Shown: in pieces, positions 7,469 to 16,485 of the stretch
How positions within the stretch are numbered: the stretch's first letter is position 1
Layout: each line of letters starts with the position of its first letter
DNA from: Candidatus Cacconaster caballi
GTDB taxonomy: Bacteria; Bacteroidota; Bacteroidia; Bacteroidales; UBA932
Assembly: GCA_018065695.1 (NCBI GenBank)
Contig: JAGHST010000010.1
Coordinates: forward strand, 1 to 64,000
Direction: 5' to 3'
Length of the DNA: 64,000 nucleotides
Made by a program: the position numbers and the translations under genes
The notes under the pieces: model-generated
Told to the model about the DNA's origin: nothing
The model's database searches: none
The model's input: the letters and a program-made list of their open reading frames with translations, nothing else

Positions 7469-8203
7469 ATGAACAGAACATCCGAATATAAATTCACCGT
7501 CATTGTCCCATATTACAACGAGGAAGGCAACATCCTCCGCCTCGAAGAGGCTCTCTCGGACTATCTCGACAAAGCACTTCTCAAGCCTGTCTGCGTGCTG
7601 TTTGTCAACGACGGCTCGACCGACGGCGGAGCGAAACTTGTCGAAGAGGCCTGCAGCCGCCATCCACAGTTCTTCCATATCGATTTCGAAAGGAACTGCG
7701 GCAAGAGTGCGGCACTGTGCGCAGGCTTCGCAAACACATTCTCAGAATACTGCGGATATATCGACGCCGACCTCCAGACCGTGCCGGAAGATTTCAATCC
7801 GCTGATAGAAAAACTACCGGGCAACGCTATGGTCACCGGCATCCGTGCCAACCGCAAGGACTCGGCCTTCTACAACTTCCAGTCGAAACTTGGCAACGGC
7901 TGGAGAAAACTGTTCACCCACGACAACGCCATCGACACAGGCTGCCCGCTCAAGGTATTCAAGACCTCCTGCGCAAAGAAACTCCCTTACTTTGAAGGGA
8001 TGCACCGTTTCATACCGGCTCTTGTGCTGCTTCAGGATGGCGCCACCTACGAGCAGCTTCCGATACGCCACTACGCCCGCACGGCAGGCCAATCAAAATA
8101 CAACGCCTGGAACAGGCTCGGCAAGACCTTTGCGGACTGCTTCGGCTACCTCTGGCTCAAGTCGCGCCTCAGGGATTATAAGATAAGCGGTTCCAACCTC
8201 TGA
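7469..8203 (+). CDS. Family 2 glycosyltransferase (ArnC/DPM1-like)
   Basis: A 244-residue GT2 enzyme. FTVIVPYYNEEGNI is the N-terminal nucleotide-sugar fold, VLFVNDGSTDGG follows, and YIDADLQTVPED carries the metal-binding DxD-type motif. It lacks the C-terminal membrane helices of E. coli ArnC. With the next two genes it forms the familiar set in which a GT2 charges undecaprenyl phosphate with a sugar and a GT83 enzyme transfers it outside the inner membrane. The actual sugar is not evident. It overlaps the next gene as TGATG. Confidence 0.88.
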   Translation: MNRTSEYKFTVIVPYYNEEGNILRLEEALSDYLDKALLKPVCVLFVNDGSTDGGAKLVEEACSRHPQFFHIDFERNCGKSAALCAGFANTFSEYCGYIDADLQTVPEDFNPLIEKLPGNAMVTGIRANRKDSAFYNFQSKLGNGWRKLFTHDNAIDTGCPLKVFKTSCAKKLPYFEGMHRFIPALVLLQDGATYEQLPIRHYARTAGQSKYNAWNRLGKTFADCFGYLWLKSRLRDYKISGSNL

Positions 8204-8850
8204 TGACGGCAGGGCAGATATCCATATATTGTCTCGGCCTGCTGGCTCAGGCCCTTTTCTCCGCCCGCATTCTGGTACAGTGGATAAAATCGGAGAAAGC
8301 GGGAAAAGTGGTCTCCCCCACTCTTTTCTGGGTTCTCAGTCTTGTCGCTTCCCTGCTCTTCTTCATCTACGGATGGCTCAGAGAGGATTTCTCCCTGATG
8401 CTGGGGCAGTTCATAGGGTACTATGTATATATATGGAACCTTTCGGCAAAAGGAGTATGGAAACCTATGGGCAATCCGGGAAAGGTTCTGGCGGCAGTGC
8501 TGCTTCTGCTGCCCGGAGTCGCGGCCGTCTCCATCTGCGGCAATCCCGAGGCTTTCTCCACCCTCTTCAGAAATGAAGGCATCCCTTTGTGGCTGCTCAT
8601 CTTCGGCTCGGCAGGCCAGATAATATTCTCCTTGCGTTTCCTCTACCAGTTCATCTATTCGTCACGCAGGGGAGAATCCGTCCTTCCCTTCGGCTTCTGG
8701 ATAATCAGCACCACCGGTGCACTCCTGATACTCACATACGGCATCATCCGGCTCGACCCTGTGGTGATACTCGCCCAGTCGTTCGGACTTTGTTCATACA
8801 TCCGCAACCTTACAATATGGAAAAAAGAACACAGAGCCAAAGAATCCTGA
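8203..8850 (+). CDS. LAB_N (lipid A biosynthesis N-terminal-like) membrane protein, two repeats
   Basis: A 215-residue integral membrane protein made of two LAB_N-type repeats. The first runs about residues 6-75 (SARILVQWIKSEKAGKVVSP, then FIYGWLREDFSLMLGQFIGYYVYIWNL). The second runs about 125-205 (SLRFLYQFIYSSRRGESVLP, then TYGIIRLDPVVILAQSFG). Such proteins sit beside GT2 and ArnT-like genes and may help lipid-linked sugar handling or flipping; the biochemical role is unproven. It starts inside the stop of the GT2 gene and overlaps the next gene by 34 nt. Confidence 0.85.
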   Translation: MTAGQISIYCLGLLAQALFSARILVQWIKSEKAGKVVSPTLFWVLSLVASLLFFIYGWLREDFSLMLGQFIGYYVYIWNLSAKGVWKPMGNPGKVLAAVLLLLPGVAAVSICGNPEAFSTLFRNEGIPLWLLIFGSAGQIIFSLRFLYQFIYSSRRGESVLPFGFWIISTTGALLILTYGIIRLDPVVILAQSFGLCSYIRNLTIWKKEHRAKES

Positions 8851-10211
8851 TTTACTTCCTGTTGCTTCTGCCGCTCCTTCTGATGAGGGACGTCACACCG
8901 ATGAACGAGCTGAAGTATCTGAGCATTGCTGACGAAAGCCTGCGCGACGGCCATTTCTGGACTATGTACAACCACGGAGTGCAGTATGCCGACAAACCGC
9001 CGCTTTACATCTGGCTGATAATGGGCATCAAACTCCTTCTGGGACGTCATTCCGTCTTTCTGATGACTCTCTTCTCCATCCTTCCGGCACTTGGTATCAT
9101 ACTGATTTTCAACAAGTGGTGCAAGAACGAGCTGAATCAGGGCCACACTCTTGCCGCCGAAATTGCGATGATGACCACAGGCTATTTCATAGGAGGTGCG
9201 GTGGTACTGAGGATGGATATGCTGATGACGCTCTTCATCGTGCTGGCCCTTTGGACATTCTACCGTCAGACAAACGGAGACCACAGGCTTGTGCTCAAGA
9301 TAGCCTTTCCCCTGTATGTGTTTCTGGCCATCTTCACGAAAGGCCCGGTGGGCTTTTTCGCGCCGCTGCTCTGCACCGCCGTGTGGCTTGCCTGCACACG
9401 TTCCCTCAAGGACTTCTTCCACTACTGGAACGCTCTGACCTGGGGCATACTGCTGCTGCTATGCGGACTGTGGTGGTGGCAGGTTTACCGGGAAGGCGGG
9501 ATGGTCTATATCAACGACCTGCTGCTGCATCAGACTGTCGGCCGCTCCATCGACTCGTGGCATCACAAAGGCCCCTGGTACTACTATCTCTACAGCATCT
9601 GGTATATGATGGCCCCGTGGTCGCTGCTGACCATAGGCGTCATAATCTGGGGGCTTGTCAAGAAAATCCGCCTGCCTCAGACGATAAGATTTTTCCTGGT
9701 TTGCGCCGGCACCATATTCGTGATGCTCTCCATCGTCAGTTCCAAACTGCAGATATATATGCTGCCCGCATTCCCGTTCATCAATTATGCGGCATTCTAC
9801 ATCCTTCAGGAACTTCCTTCCGGGTACCCGTCCCTTGCAAGGTTCTGCGAAGTTTCGCGCAAGGTTGTCGTTCGCGGTGCAACCGTCCTGCTCCTGCTGA
9901 TTTTCATAGGAGGATGCTTCGTTGGAAAATTCAATTACGCTCTCGGCTTCAAGGAGGTTGCCGGCGAAGCGCTCCAGAAGGCCGAGGAGCTGGATATCAA
10001 CGAATTCTGCTACCACAATATCAAAATGGGAGCCAATATGGACGTCTTTATCGGCAAGGAACTCAGACGTCTGACCGATGAAGAATTTGCAGATCCTATG
10101 CAGATAATCGGACAGGATGAGCCGGGAATTATTATTTTTACGAAAGATGAAAAGGGCATTGTGCACTGCAACGCCTTTCTCAAGGATATAAAAAACACAG
10201 AAAAGATATGA
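8817..10211 (+). CDS. ArnT-like (GT83/PMT superfamily) lipid-linked glycosyltransferase
   Basis: Polytopic membrane enzyme of 464 residues. The N-terminal loop MNELKYLSIADESLRDG and YADKPPLYIWLIMG is typical of ArnT/PMT enzymes, where acidic residues in the first periplasmic loop are catalytic. About 10-12 hydrophobic segments follow. ArnT adds aminoarabinose to lipid A phosphates; this homologue probably moves a sugar from undecaprenyl phosphate to lipid A or another surface acceptor. I chose the ATG at 8817 (MEKRTQSQRILIYFLLLLPL); the frame stays open upstream only as a shadow of the LAB_N gene. Confidence 0.86.
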   Translation: MEKRTQSQRILIYFLLLLPLLLMRDVTPMNELKYLSIADESLRDGHFWTMYNHGVQYADKPPLYIWLIMGIKLLLGRHSVFLMTLFSILPALGIILIFNKWCKNELNQGHTLAAEIAMMTTGYFIGGAVVLRMDMLMTLFIVLALWTFYRQTNGDHRLVLKIAFPLYVFLAIFTKGPVGFFAPLLCTAVWLACTRSLKDFFHYWNALTWGILLLLCGLWWWQVYREGGMVYINDLLLHQTVGRSIDSWHHKGPWYYYLYSIWYMMAPWSLLTIGVIIWGLVKKIRLPQTIRFFLVCAGTIFVMLSIVSSKLQIYMLPAFPFINYAAFYILQELPSGYPSLARFCEVSRKVVVRGATVLLLLIFIGGCFVGKFNYALGFKEVAGEALQKAEELDINEFCYHNIKMGANMDVFIGKELRRLTDEEFADPMQIIGQDEPGIIIFTKDEKGIVHCNAFLKDIKNTEKI

Positions 10212-11317
10212 CAATCCAAACCCCGCACGCTCAACTTGAGCTCAGCAAAAGCGGAATGTTGCACAACTACAAGCACTTCCGTTCCAAATTGAAAGACTCC
10301 ACAAAAATGCTTATCCTCGTGAAGGCAAACGGCTACGGCCACGGAGCGGTTGACTTCGCAAGAGTAATGGAGGAAGCAGGCGCCGACTATCTCGGCGTGG
10401 CTTTTCCGGTAGAAGGTGTGGAACTGAAGAAGGCCGGCATCAAGCTTCCGGTCCTTGTCCTGACCTCCGGCACTGAAAACTATCCTGAAATCATAGAATA
10501 CGGCCTGGAGCCAGGTATGCCAAACATCGAAGCCCTCAGACGCCTGCGCGACGAACTGCGCAAGGCCGGCAGAACCGCTTATCCTGTCCACATCAAGCTC
10601 GACACCGGTATGCACCGCCTCGGCTTTATGGAAAAGGACCTTCCCGCTCTTCTGGATTTCCTCAGGGAAACTCCAGAAATCAAGGTGCAGAGCATCTACT
10701 CCCATCTGGCCGCATCCGACGAATCTCAGCACGACGAATTCACCCTCGGCCAGATAGCTCTCTATGAAAAGATGAGCAGCCGCATTCTCGAAGTGCTGCC
10801 CTACAGGCCAATCCGTCATATCCTCAACTCCGCCGGAATCGAGCGCTTCACCGAGTATCAGTACGATATGGTTCGTCTTGGCGTCGGAATCTACGGCATC
10901 AGCGCAGTGGATGACAGTCAGCTCAGGCCGGCAGCCGCTCTCCGCTGCCCTATACTCCAGATAAAGGAACTCGGAGCTGAAGACGGCACGGTGGGCTATG
11001 GCCGCCACGGCAAGCTCGGCCCGGGCATCAAGCACACAGCCACCATCTGCGTAGGCTATGCCGATGGCGTGAACCGTCACCTCGGCCGCGGCAACGCGAA
11101 GTTCTGCGTGAACGGCAAACTGGTGCCTACTATCGGCAACATCTGTATGGATATGTGTATGGTGGACGTCACCGGAGTTGACGCCAAGGTCGGCGACACA
11201 GTGACCATCTTCGGAGAGAACCCCTCGGCAAGAGACCTCGCCGGAATTCTCGACACAATCCCTTATGAAATATTCACATCCGTTGCAAAACGCATCAAAC
11301 GCGTGGTGGTAGAATGA
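10208..11317 (+). CDS. alr: Alanine racemase
   Basis: PLP enzyme making D-alanine for peptidoglycan. LVKANGYGHGAVDFA carries the PLP lysine (about residue 38). Fold-III barrel segments HIKLDTGMHRLGF and YSHLAASDE follow, and VGYGRHGKLGPG in the C-terminal domain holds the opposite catalytic Tyr. IGNICMDMCMVDVTG is the family signature. It is 369 residues, overlaps the ArnT-like gene by 4 nt (ATGA) and cca by 4 nt. Together with murF elsewhere in the window it serves D-Ala-D-Ala synthesis. Confidence 0.96.
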   Translation: MTIQTPHAQLELSKSGMLHNYKHFRSKLKDSTKMLILVKANGYGHGAVDFARVMEEAGADYLGVAFPVEGVELKKAGIKLPVLVLTSGTENYPEIIEYGLEPGMPNIEALRRLRDELRKAGRTAYPVHIKLDTGMHRLGFMEKDLPALLDFLRETPEIKVQSIYSHLAASDESQHDEFTLGQIALYEKMSSRILEVLPYRPIRHILNSAGIERFTEYQYDMVRLGVGIYGISAVDDSQLRPAAALRCPILQIKELGAEDGTVGYGRHGKLGPGIKHTATICVGYADGVNRHLGRGNAKFCVNGKLVPTIGNICMDMCMVDVTGVDAKVGDTVTIFGENPSARDLAGILDTIPYEIFTSVAKRIKRVVVE

Positions 11318-12720
11318 CGATTGTACAGGCCCTGAAAGGAAAGATATTCGAAACCGTGTCGGAAGCCGCCTGTGACAAAGGCGTACGTGCCTTTGTCATA
11401 GGGGGTTTCGTGCGCGACTATTTCCTTCAGAGGCCCTGCACCGACATCGACGTGGTGGTGGAGGGAAGCGGCATAGCCATAGCCGAAGCCGTGGCTGAAA
11501 AGTTGCACTGCAAAGTGACCGTCTTCAAGAATTTCGGCACAGCCATGCTCAAGTACAGGGGGATGGAGGTGGAATTCGTAGGCGCCCGCCGGGAATCCTA
11601 CAGAGCGAACTCCCGAAAGCCGATTGTGGAGGACGGGACACTGCAGGAAGACCAGGAGCGCAGAGACTTCACCATCAACGCAATGGCCTTCAGTCTCCAG
11701 AAGGAAAACTACGGGGAGCTGGTGGATCCTTTCGGCGGCATAAAGGACCTCGACGCCGGAGTGATACGCACGCCGCTCGACCCGGACACGACCTACAGTG
11801 ACGACCCTCTGCGTATGCTCAGGGCCATCCGTTTCGCAACCCAGCTGGGCTTCACCATTGTCCCGGAATCCGTCGAATCGATCAGACGCAAAGCGAATCG
11901 TCTGGAGATTCTTTCCTACGAAAGGATTTCAGACGAACTCAACAAGATTATGCTCAGCCCGAAACCCTCTGTCGGCTTCAGGCTGCTTGACGAGTGTGAA
12001 CTTCTCCCATATATCCTTCCGGCGCTCTCAGCCCTGAAAGGTGTGGAAACTGTGGAGGGGCGCGGCCACAAGGACAATTTCAAACATTCGCTTCAGGTGC
12101 TCGACAACGTAGCCCTCTCCAGCGACAAGCTTTGGCTTCGCTGGGCGGCTCTCCTGCACGACATCGGCAAGGCGCGGACAAAGCGTTTCGAACCGGGCAC
12201 CGGCTGGACGTTCCACGGCCACGAATCCGTCGGAAGCAAGATGGTAAAGGGCATCTTCAGCAAACTGAAAATGTCGCAGACAGATGACTGCAGATATGTT
12301 CAGAAACTTGTCGCGCTCCATCTCAGGCCCATTGCCCTGGTCACGGATGAAGTGACGGACTCAGCCGTCCGAAGACTTCTTTTCGACGCCGGAGACGACG
12401 TGGACGACCTGATGATTCTCTGCAAGGCCGACATCACTTCGGCCAACGAAATGAAGGTGGAGAAGTTCCGCAGGCAGTACGAACACGTCAGGCAGAAGCT
12501 CATTGAAGTGGAGGCAAAGGATGCGGTCCGCAACTTCAAGAACCCCATCACCGGCGACCTCATTATGGAAAAGTACGGCATTCCTCCGGGACCTTCGATT
12601 GCCGTAATCAAGGAATTCGTCAAGGAGGCCATTCTCGACGGAGTGATACCCAACGACTATGAAGCGGCCTATCGTCTTATGGAGCAGAAAGCCGCCGAAC
12701 TCGGTTTCACTTCCAGATGA
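11314..12720 (+). CDS. cca: CCA tRNA nucleotidyltransferase with HD domain
   Basis: Class II nucleotidyltransferase, 468 residues. FVIGGFVRDYFLQRPCTDIDVVVEG (split by reading near residues 28-50) gives the GG-x(n)-DxD active site. RRDFTINAMAF and the PLR-MLRAIRFA segments are the tRNA nucleotidyltransferase signatures. An HD phosphohydrolase-type domain follows (LLHDIGKA near residue 280). It adds or repairs the CCA end of tRNAs; poly(A) polymerase activity is less likely given the motifs but not excluded. It overlaps alr and the next gene by 4 nt each. Confidence 0.93.
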   Translation: MTIVQALKGKIFETVSEAACDKGVRAFVIGGFVRDYFLQRPCTDIDVVVEGSGIAIAEAVAEKLHCKVTVFKNFGTAMLKYRGMEVEFVGARRESYRANSRKPIVEDGTLQEDQERRDFTINAMAFSLQKENYGELVDPFGGIKDLDAGVIRTPLDPDTTYSDDPLRMLRAIRFATQLGFTIVPESVESIRRKANRLEILSYERISDELNKIMLSPKPSVGFRLLDECELLPYILPALSALKGVETVEGRGHKDNFKHSLQVLDNVALSSDKLWLRWAALLHDIGKARTKRFEPGTGWTFHGHESVGSKMVKGIFSKLKMSQTDDCRYVQKLVALHLRPIALVTDEVTDSAVRRLLFDAGDDVDDLMILCKADITSANEMKVEKFRRQYEHVRQKLIEVEAKDAVRNFKNPITGDLIMEKYGIPPGPSIAVIKEFVKEAILDGVIPNDYEAAYRLMEQKAAELGFTSR

Positions 12721-13091
12721 AAACCATTTTCGATCCGCTCAGAAAAAAGGAGGTCGCTCTGACCCCCGAGGAAGGTGTCAGGCAGGCGGTCATAGCCTGG
12801 TTGCGCGACACGGTGGGCATTCCGCAGGTCAGAATGCAAAGCGAATGGCCTTTCAGATACAACGGAAGAACTTTCAGGGCGGATGTCATCACCTTCGACC
12901 GCAACCTCAAACCGGAAATACTGGTCGAATGCAAGGCGCCTTCAGTGAACATAGATTCATCTGTGATTGAGCAGGTTATACGCTATGTCCGCGTGCTGGA
13001 AGCAAAGAATATCATAGTCACGAACGGCTCCGTCACTCTCTTTTTCACCCGCGAGGGTGACTCCTACAAGCAAACAAGCGGTTTGAAATGA
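12717..13091 (+). CDS. Type I restriction enzyme R-subunit N-terminal-like (HSDR_N_2) small protein
   Basis: A 124-residue protein that corresponds to a stand-alone PD-(D/E)xK nuclease-like domain: RADVITFDRNLKPEILVECKAP gives the Asp ... E-x-K pattern, preceded by EEGVRQAVIAWLRDTVGIP. There is no helicase domain and no hsdM or hsdS nearby, so it is not a restriction system. The same small protein is common in Bacteroidetes as a housekeeping-operon passenger of unknown role. Its ATGA overlap with cca suggests co-expression. Confidence 0.82.
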   Translation: MKTIFDPLRKKEVALTPEEGVRQAVIAWLRDTVGIPQVRMQSEWPFRYNGRTFRADVITFDRNLKPEILVECKAPSVNIDSSVIEQVIRYVRVLEAKNIIVTNGSVTLFFTREGDSYKQTSGLK

Positions 13092-13131
13092 CATTGGCAC
13101 GATCACATGAAAATCGAGACCGTGCCAATGT
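13091..13131. terminator. Strong inverted repeat between convergent HsdR-N-like and pyrB genes
   Basis: ACATTGGCACG (13091-13101) pairs with CGTGCCAATGT (13121-13131), an 11-bp perfect stem with a 19-nt loop. It begins inside the stop codon of the HsdR-N-like gene and ends just before the pyrB stop. There is no T-run on either side, so it is not a classic terminator; it may stop or stabilise both convergent transcripts. Confidence 0.5.
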
Positions 13132-13132
13132 A

Positions 13133-14218
13133 TCAGGCTTTGATGTTGCGTGAGTCGCAGTACCAGCACCGGAGTTCGCCGTTTTCGCATCGGCGGAAAA
13201 GACTCGGCGCGTGCTCTGCGTTACAGATGCACTTGGGATTTGCGCAGTGGCGTGTGGCATCGGCAATGGGACTTGGGCGCTCGGTCTGGCCATGAGATGG
13301 ATCGTCTTTCCATTCAAGGAGTTTGGTGATGAGAGCCATCCTGACAAACTTGCCGTTCTCCACCTGACGGAAATATGCGGCGCGAGGATCGTCGTCCAAC
13401 TCCGGCAGTATCTCGTTGACTCTCGGAAGCGGATGAAGCACAGCCATCTTCTCGCGCGCCAGCTTCATCTTTGACTTGTCCAGCACGAAACTGTCCTTGA
13501 CACGGTCGAACTCCTCCTCGTCGAGGAACCTCTCCTTCTGAACTCTGGTCATATAGAGAATGTCCAAAGACGAAATCACCTCCTCGATGGTCTTCACCTC
13601 GCGGTAGTCTATGCCGCACTTGTCGCATACATCCTGCTTGATATAGTCCGGCAATCGAAGCTCATCCGGTGCAATGAGAATAACCTTGATACCCTTGTAG
13701 CGTGAGAGCGCCTTGATGAGGGAATGAACCGTGCGTCCGAAACGGAGGTCTCCGCAGAAGCCGATGGTTATGTCGTCTATATGGCCTAGTTCGCGCTTGA
13801 TGGTAAGCAGGTCGGTAAGCGTCTGCGTAGGATGGCTGTGGCTGCCGTCTCCGGCATTGATTATCGGCACCTTTGAAACTTCCGAGGCGTAGAGTTGCGC
13901 ACCCTCGACGTGGTGGCGCATAGCAATCACGTCAACGAAACACCCCACAACCCTGACAGTATCCTGAACCGTCTCCCCCTTGCTGACGGAAGTATTCTTT
14001 GCATCGGAAAAGCCGAGCACGTTGCCGCCCAGTTCCATCATTGCAGAAGTGAAGCTCAGACGGGTGCGGGTGCTTGGCTCATAGAAGAGTGTCGCAAGTT
14101 TGCGGTGGGCCATAATGTCCTGATACTTTTCGCGGTTGGCGATAATGTCCTCGGCAAGGGAGATTATCTGGTCGGTCTCCTCCTTGGTAAGGTCCATCGG
14201 GTCGATAAGATGTTTCAT
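13133..14218 (-). CDS. pyrB: Aspartate carbamoyltransferase catalytic chain with C-terminal PyrI-type zinc domain
   Basis: Catalyses carbamoyl phosphate + aspartate to carbamoyl aspartate, the committed pyrimidine step. Residues 1 to about 306 are a normal catalytic chain: YEPSTRTRLSF, INAGDGSHSHPTQTLTDL and VLHPLPRVNEI. A short linker then leads to C325-x4-C330 ... C351-x2-C354 in CANPKCICNAEHAPSLF and RCWYCDSR. This matches the zinc domain of the E. coli regulatory chain PyrI (CPNSNCISHAEP...CKYC) without its ATP/CTP-binding domain. No separate pyrI is seen. It is the last gene of the pyr operon, 18 nt after pyrE. Confidence 0.94.
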   Translation of the reverse strand: MKHLIDPMDLTKEETDQIISLAEDIIANREKYQDIMAHRKLATLFYEPSTRTRLSFTSAMMELGGNVLGFSDAKNTSVSKGETVQDTVRVVGCFVDVIAMRHHVEGAQLYASEVSKVPIINAGDGSHSHPTQTLTDLLTIKRELGHIDDITIGFCGDLRFGRTVHSLIKALSRYKGIKVILIAPDELRLPDYIKQDVCDKCGIDYREVKTIEEVISSLDILYMTRVQKERFLDEEEFDRVKDSFVLDKSKMKLAREKMAVLHPLPRVNEILPELDDDPRAAYFRQVENGKFVRMALITKLLEWKDDPSHGQTERPSPIADATRHCANPKCICNAEHAPSLFRRCENGELRCWYCDSRNIKA

Positions 14219-14236
14219 TGTTCTATCGTTTTTTAT

Positions 14237-14866
14237 CTATTTTATCCAACTTTCATCTGAAGGGTTGTTGCGGAAAGCGATGATTCTTTCCTTCCACTCG
14301 GAAGCGATATACCCCTTTTCGGCAGCCACCTCCACCAGAGCGTCGAGGTTGCTCAAAGAGTAGTTCACCGTCCCTGCCGCCGCTATGCGTTCGAGTCCTT
14401 TCTTCATACCGTAGGTGAAGATGCTGACAATGCCAAGCACCTCGGCGCCTTCTTCGCGAAGGGCCTCAACCACATCCACTGCACTGCCGCCGGTGGAAAT
14501 AAGATCCTCCACCACGACAACTTTCGTTCCCGGCTCCATCTTGCCCTCGATGCGGTTCGTACGACCGTGGCTCTTTGCTTCGGAACGTACATACCCCATA
14601 GGCAGATCGAGGATGGCGGCTGTCAGTGCAGCGTGGGCTATACCGGCAGTAGAGGTACCCATAAGCATCTGACACTCGGGAAAATGCTCCCGCACGAGAG
14701 AAGCAAGGCCCGCCTCTATCCTGTCGCGCACCCGTGGTGCGGAGAGGGTCAGGCGATTGTCACAATAAATCGGGCTCTTTATGCCGCTGGCCCAGGTGAA
14801 AGGCTGCTCCGGACGGAGAAATACGGCTTCTATCGAAAGCAGTTCGGCTGCAATTGTTTTTTCCAT
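14237..14866 (-). CDS. pyrE: Orotate phosphoribosyltransferase
   Basis: Transfers ribose-5-phosphate from PRPP to orotate, giving OMP. The PRPP-binding signature [18 protein letters not shown] lies around residue 110-128, with the flexible-loop segment [15 protein letters not shown] before it. It is 209 residues, normal for the family. It sits 3 nt after pyrF and 18 nt before pyrB in the pyr operon. Confidence 0.96.
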   Translation of the reverse strand: MEKTIAAELLSIEAVFLRPEQPFTWASGIKSPIYCDNRLTLSAPRVRDRIEAGLASLVREHFPECQMLMGTSTAGIAHAALTAAILDLPMGYVRSEAKSHGRTNRIEGKMEPGTKVVVVEDLISTGGSAVDVVEALREEGAEVLGIVSIFTYGMKKGLERIAAAGTVNYSLSNLDALVEVAAEKGYIASEWKERIIAFRNNPSDESWIK

Positions 14867-14869
14867 ATC

Positions 14870-15577
14870 CTACTGATTTACAAATTCTTTCACACATCTT
14901 TCATAAGCTGCCACAGGATCAGCGGCGGCAGTTATCGGACGCCCCACGACTATGAAGTCGGAGCCGATTTCACGCGCCTTCTCCGGTGTGGTGATGCGCA
15001 CCTGGTCATCTGCGGCCGAGTCGGCAAAGCGGATGCCCGGAGTGACGGCCATAAAGCCTTCTCCGCAGGCCTTCTTCACGAGGCCGGCCTCCAAAGGAGA
15101 GCAGACTACTCCGTCGAGCCCGGCGGCCTTCGCATTGGATGCGTATTTCGCTATTGTCTCGCCAATGGAGGCATTGATGAGAAGTTCGCTTTGCATACGT
15201 TCCTCACTCGTGGAGGTGAGTTGAGTCACGGCAATCAGCAGAGGGCGTGAGCCGTCAGCTCTGGTGAGGCCTTCGAGAGCCGCCTTCATCATCTCCACCG
15301 TACCCGCAGCGTGGACGTTGGTCATATCCACGTCGAGAGCGGAAAGCACCTTCATCGCTTTGCGCACCGTATTCGGAATGTCGTGGAGTTTGAGGTCCAG
15401 AAAGATGCGATGGCCCCGGCGCTTTATCTCGCGCACGATGGAAGGCCCCTCCGCATAGAAAAGTTCCATACCTATCTTTACGAAAGGCTTGCGGCGGCAG
15501 TCGGTGAATTTGTCCAGAAATTCGAAGGTTGCCGCAGCACTGCTGAAATCGCAGGCTATTATCACGTCTCTGTTCAT
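14870..15577 (-). CDS. pyrF: Orotidine-5'-phosphate decarboxylase
   Basis: Decarboxylates OMP to UMP, the last step of the route. The 235-residue TIM barrel shows the catalytic LDLKLHDIPNTV segment (Asp-x-Lys-xx-Asp) near residue 60, KIGMELFYAEGP before it, and TPGIRF and VVGRPITAAADP in the phosphate-binding C-terminal part. It is the E. coli-like short form (type 1). Its start overlaps the end of pyrD by 4 nt. Confidence 0.96.
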   Translation of the reverse strand: MNRDVIIACDFSSAAATFEFLDKFTDCRRKPFVKIGMELFYAEGPSIVREIKRRGHRIFLDLKLHDIPNTVRKAMKVLSALDVDMTNVHAAGTVEMMKAALEGLTRADGSRPLLIAVTQLTSTSEERMQSELLINASIGETIAKYASNAKAAGLDGVVCSPLEAGLVKKACGEGFMAVTPGIRFADSAADDQVRITTPEKAREIGSDFIVVGRPITAAADPVAAYERCVKEFVNQ

Positions 15578-16485
15578 ACTGTTCCTATTATTGATTTCAA
15601 TGTATCTATTCCAAGTTCATCCATCAGATGAGGCAGGCGTTCCACAATCTCGGGGCAGACCATAGGGTTGCGGAGATTCTCCGCTCCCACCTGCACGGCA
15701 GTGGCACCGGCCATCATCATCTCCACGACACCTTCGGCATCGGCCACTCCGCCGCACCCCATCACCGGTATCCTGCACGCGTGTGCCACCTGATAGACCA
15801 TCCGCAGGGCCACCGGAAAGATGGCGCGTCCGCTGAAGCCTCCCATCCTGTTGGCAATAACAGGTTGACGGCGTCTAATGTCGATTCTCATACCGAGCAT
15901 CGTATTTACCAGAGTAATACCGTCCGCGCCGGCATCTTCGCAGGCACGGGCTATTTCCACTATATCGGTCACGTTTGGACTGAGCTTGATGAAGAGAGGC
16001 TTGTTGCAGACCTTCCTGACAGCCGACGTCACCCCGGCGGCGGAAGATGCCTGAGTGCCGAAGGCCATCCCGCCGTTGTGGACATTTGGACAGGAGACGT
16101 TCACCTCCACGATGTCCACCCCGTCACACGCAGCGGCTTTGCTGCAGCACTCCGTATATTCTTCCAGCGAGAAACCGCTGATGTTGGCAATCACGGCTCC
16201 GCCGAAAATCTTTCTCAGGGCAGGCACTTTCTCCCCCACCAGCACATCTATGCCGGGGTTCTGAAGGCCCACCGAATTTATCATCCCGGCCGTACATTCC
16301 GCTATTCTCGGCAGCGGGTTGCCGTAGCGCGCTTCACGCGTAGTGCCCTTCAGTGAGATGCCGCCCAGTACATTGAGGTCCATAATGTCGGAAAGTTCCA
16401 CTCCGAAGCCGAAAGTGCCGCTTGCCGGAACCACCGGATTGCGCAACTGCACTCCGCAAAGGTTTACCGAAAGATCCTTTACCAT
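15574..16485 (-). CDS. pyrD: Dihydroorotate dehydrogenase B, catalytic subunit
   Basis: FMN barrel enzyme (class 1B) that oxidises dihydroorotate and passes electrons to PyrK. NPVVPASGTFGFG, VEVNVSCPNVHNGG (catalytic Cys region), PLFIKLSPNVTD and MGCGGV are visible. The ATG at 16485 gives 303 residues and the standard start MVKDLSVNLCGVQLRNPVV; the longer frame to 16584 is a pyrK shadow. It overlaps pyrK by 7 nt. An AGGAGG lies 8 nt upstream (CCTCCT at 16493-16498), formed by the K-E-E codons at the pyrK end. Confidence 0.96.
   Translation of the reverse strand: MVKDLSVNLCGVQLRNPVVPASGTFGFGVELSDIMDLNVLGGISLKGTTREARYGNPLPRIAECTAGMINSVGLQNPGIDVLVGEKVPALRKIFGGAVIANISGFSLEEYTECCSKAAACDGVDIVEVNVSCPNVHNGGMAFGTQASSAAGVTSAVRKVCNKPLFIKLSPNVTDIVEIARACEDAGADGITLVNTMLGMRIDIRRRQPVIANRMGGFSGRAIFPVALRMVYQVAHACRIPVMGCGGVADAEGVVEMMMAGATAVQVGAENLRNPMVCPEIVERLPHLMDELGIDTLKSIIGTV

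Noticed and set aside
12717-13091. Remnant of a type I restriction system
   Set aside because: No hsdM or hsdS or their remains nearby; the frame is intact and overlapped with cca as in a stable operon.
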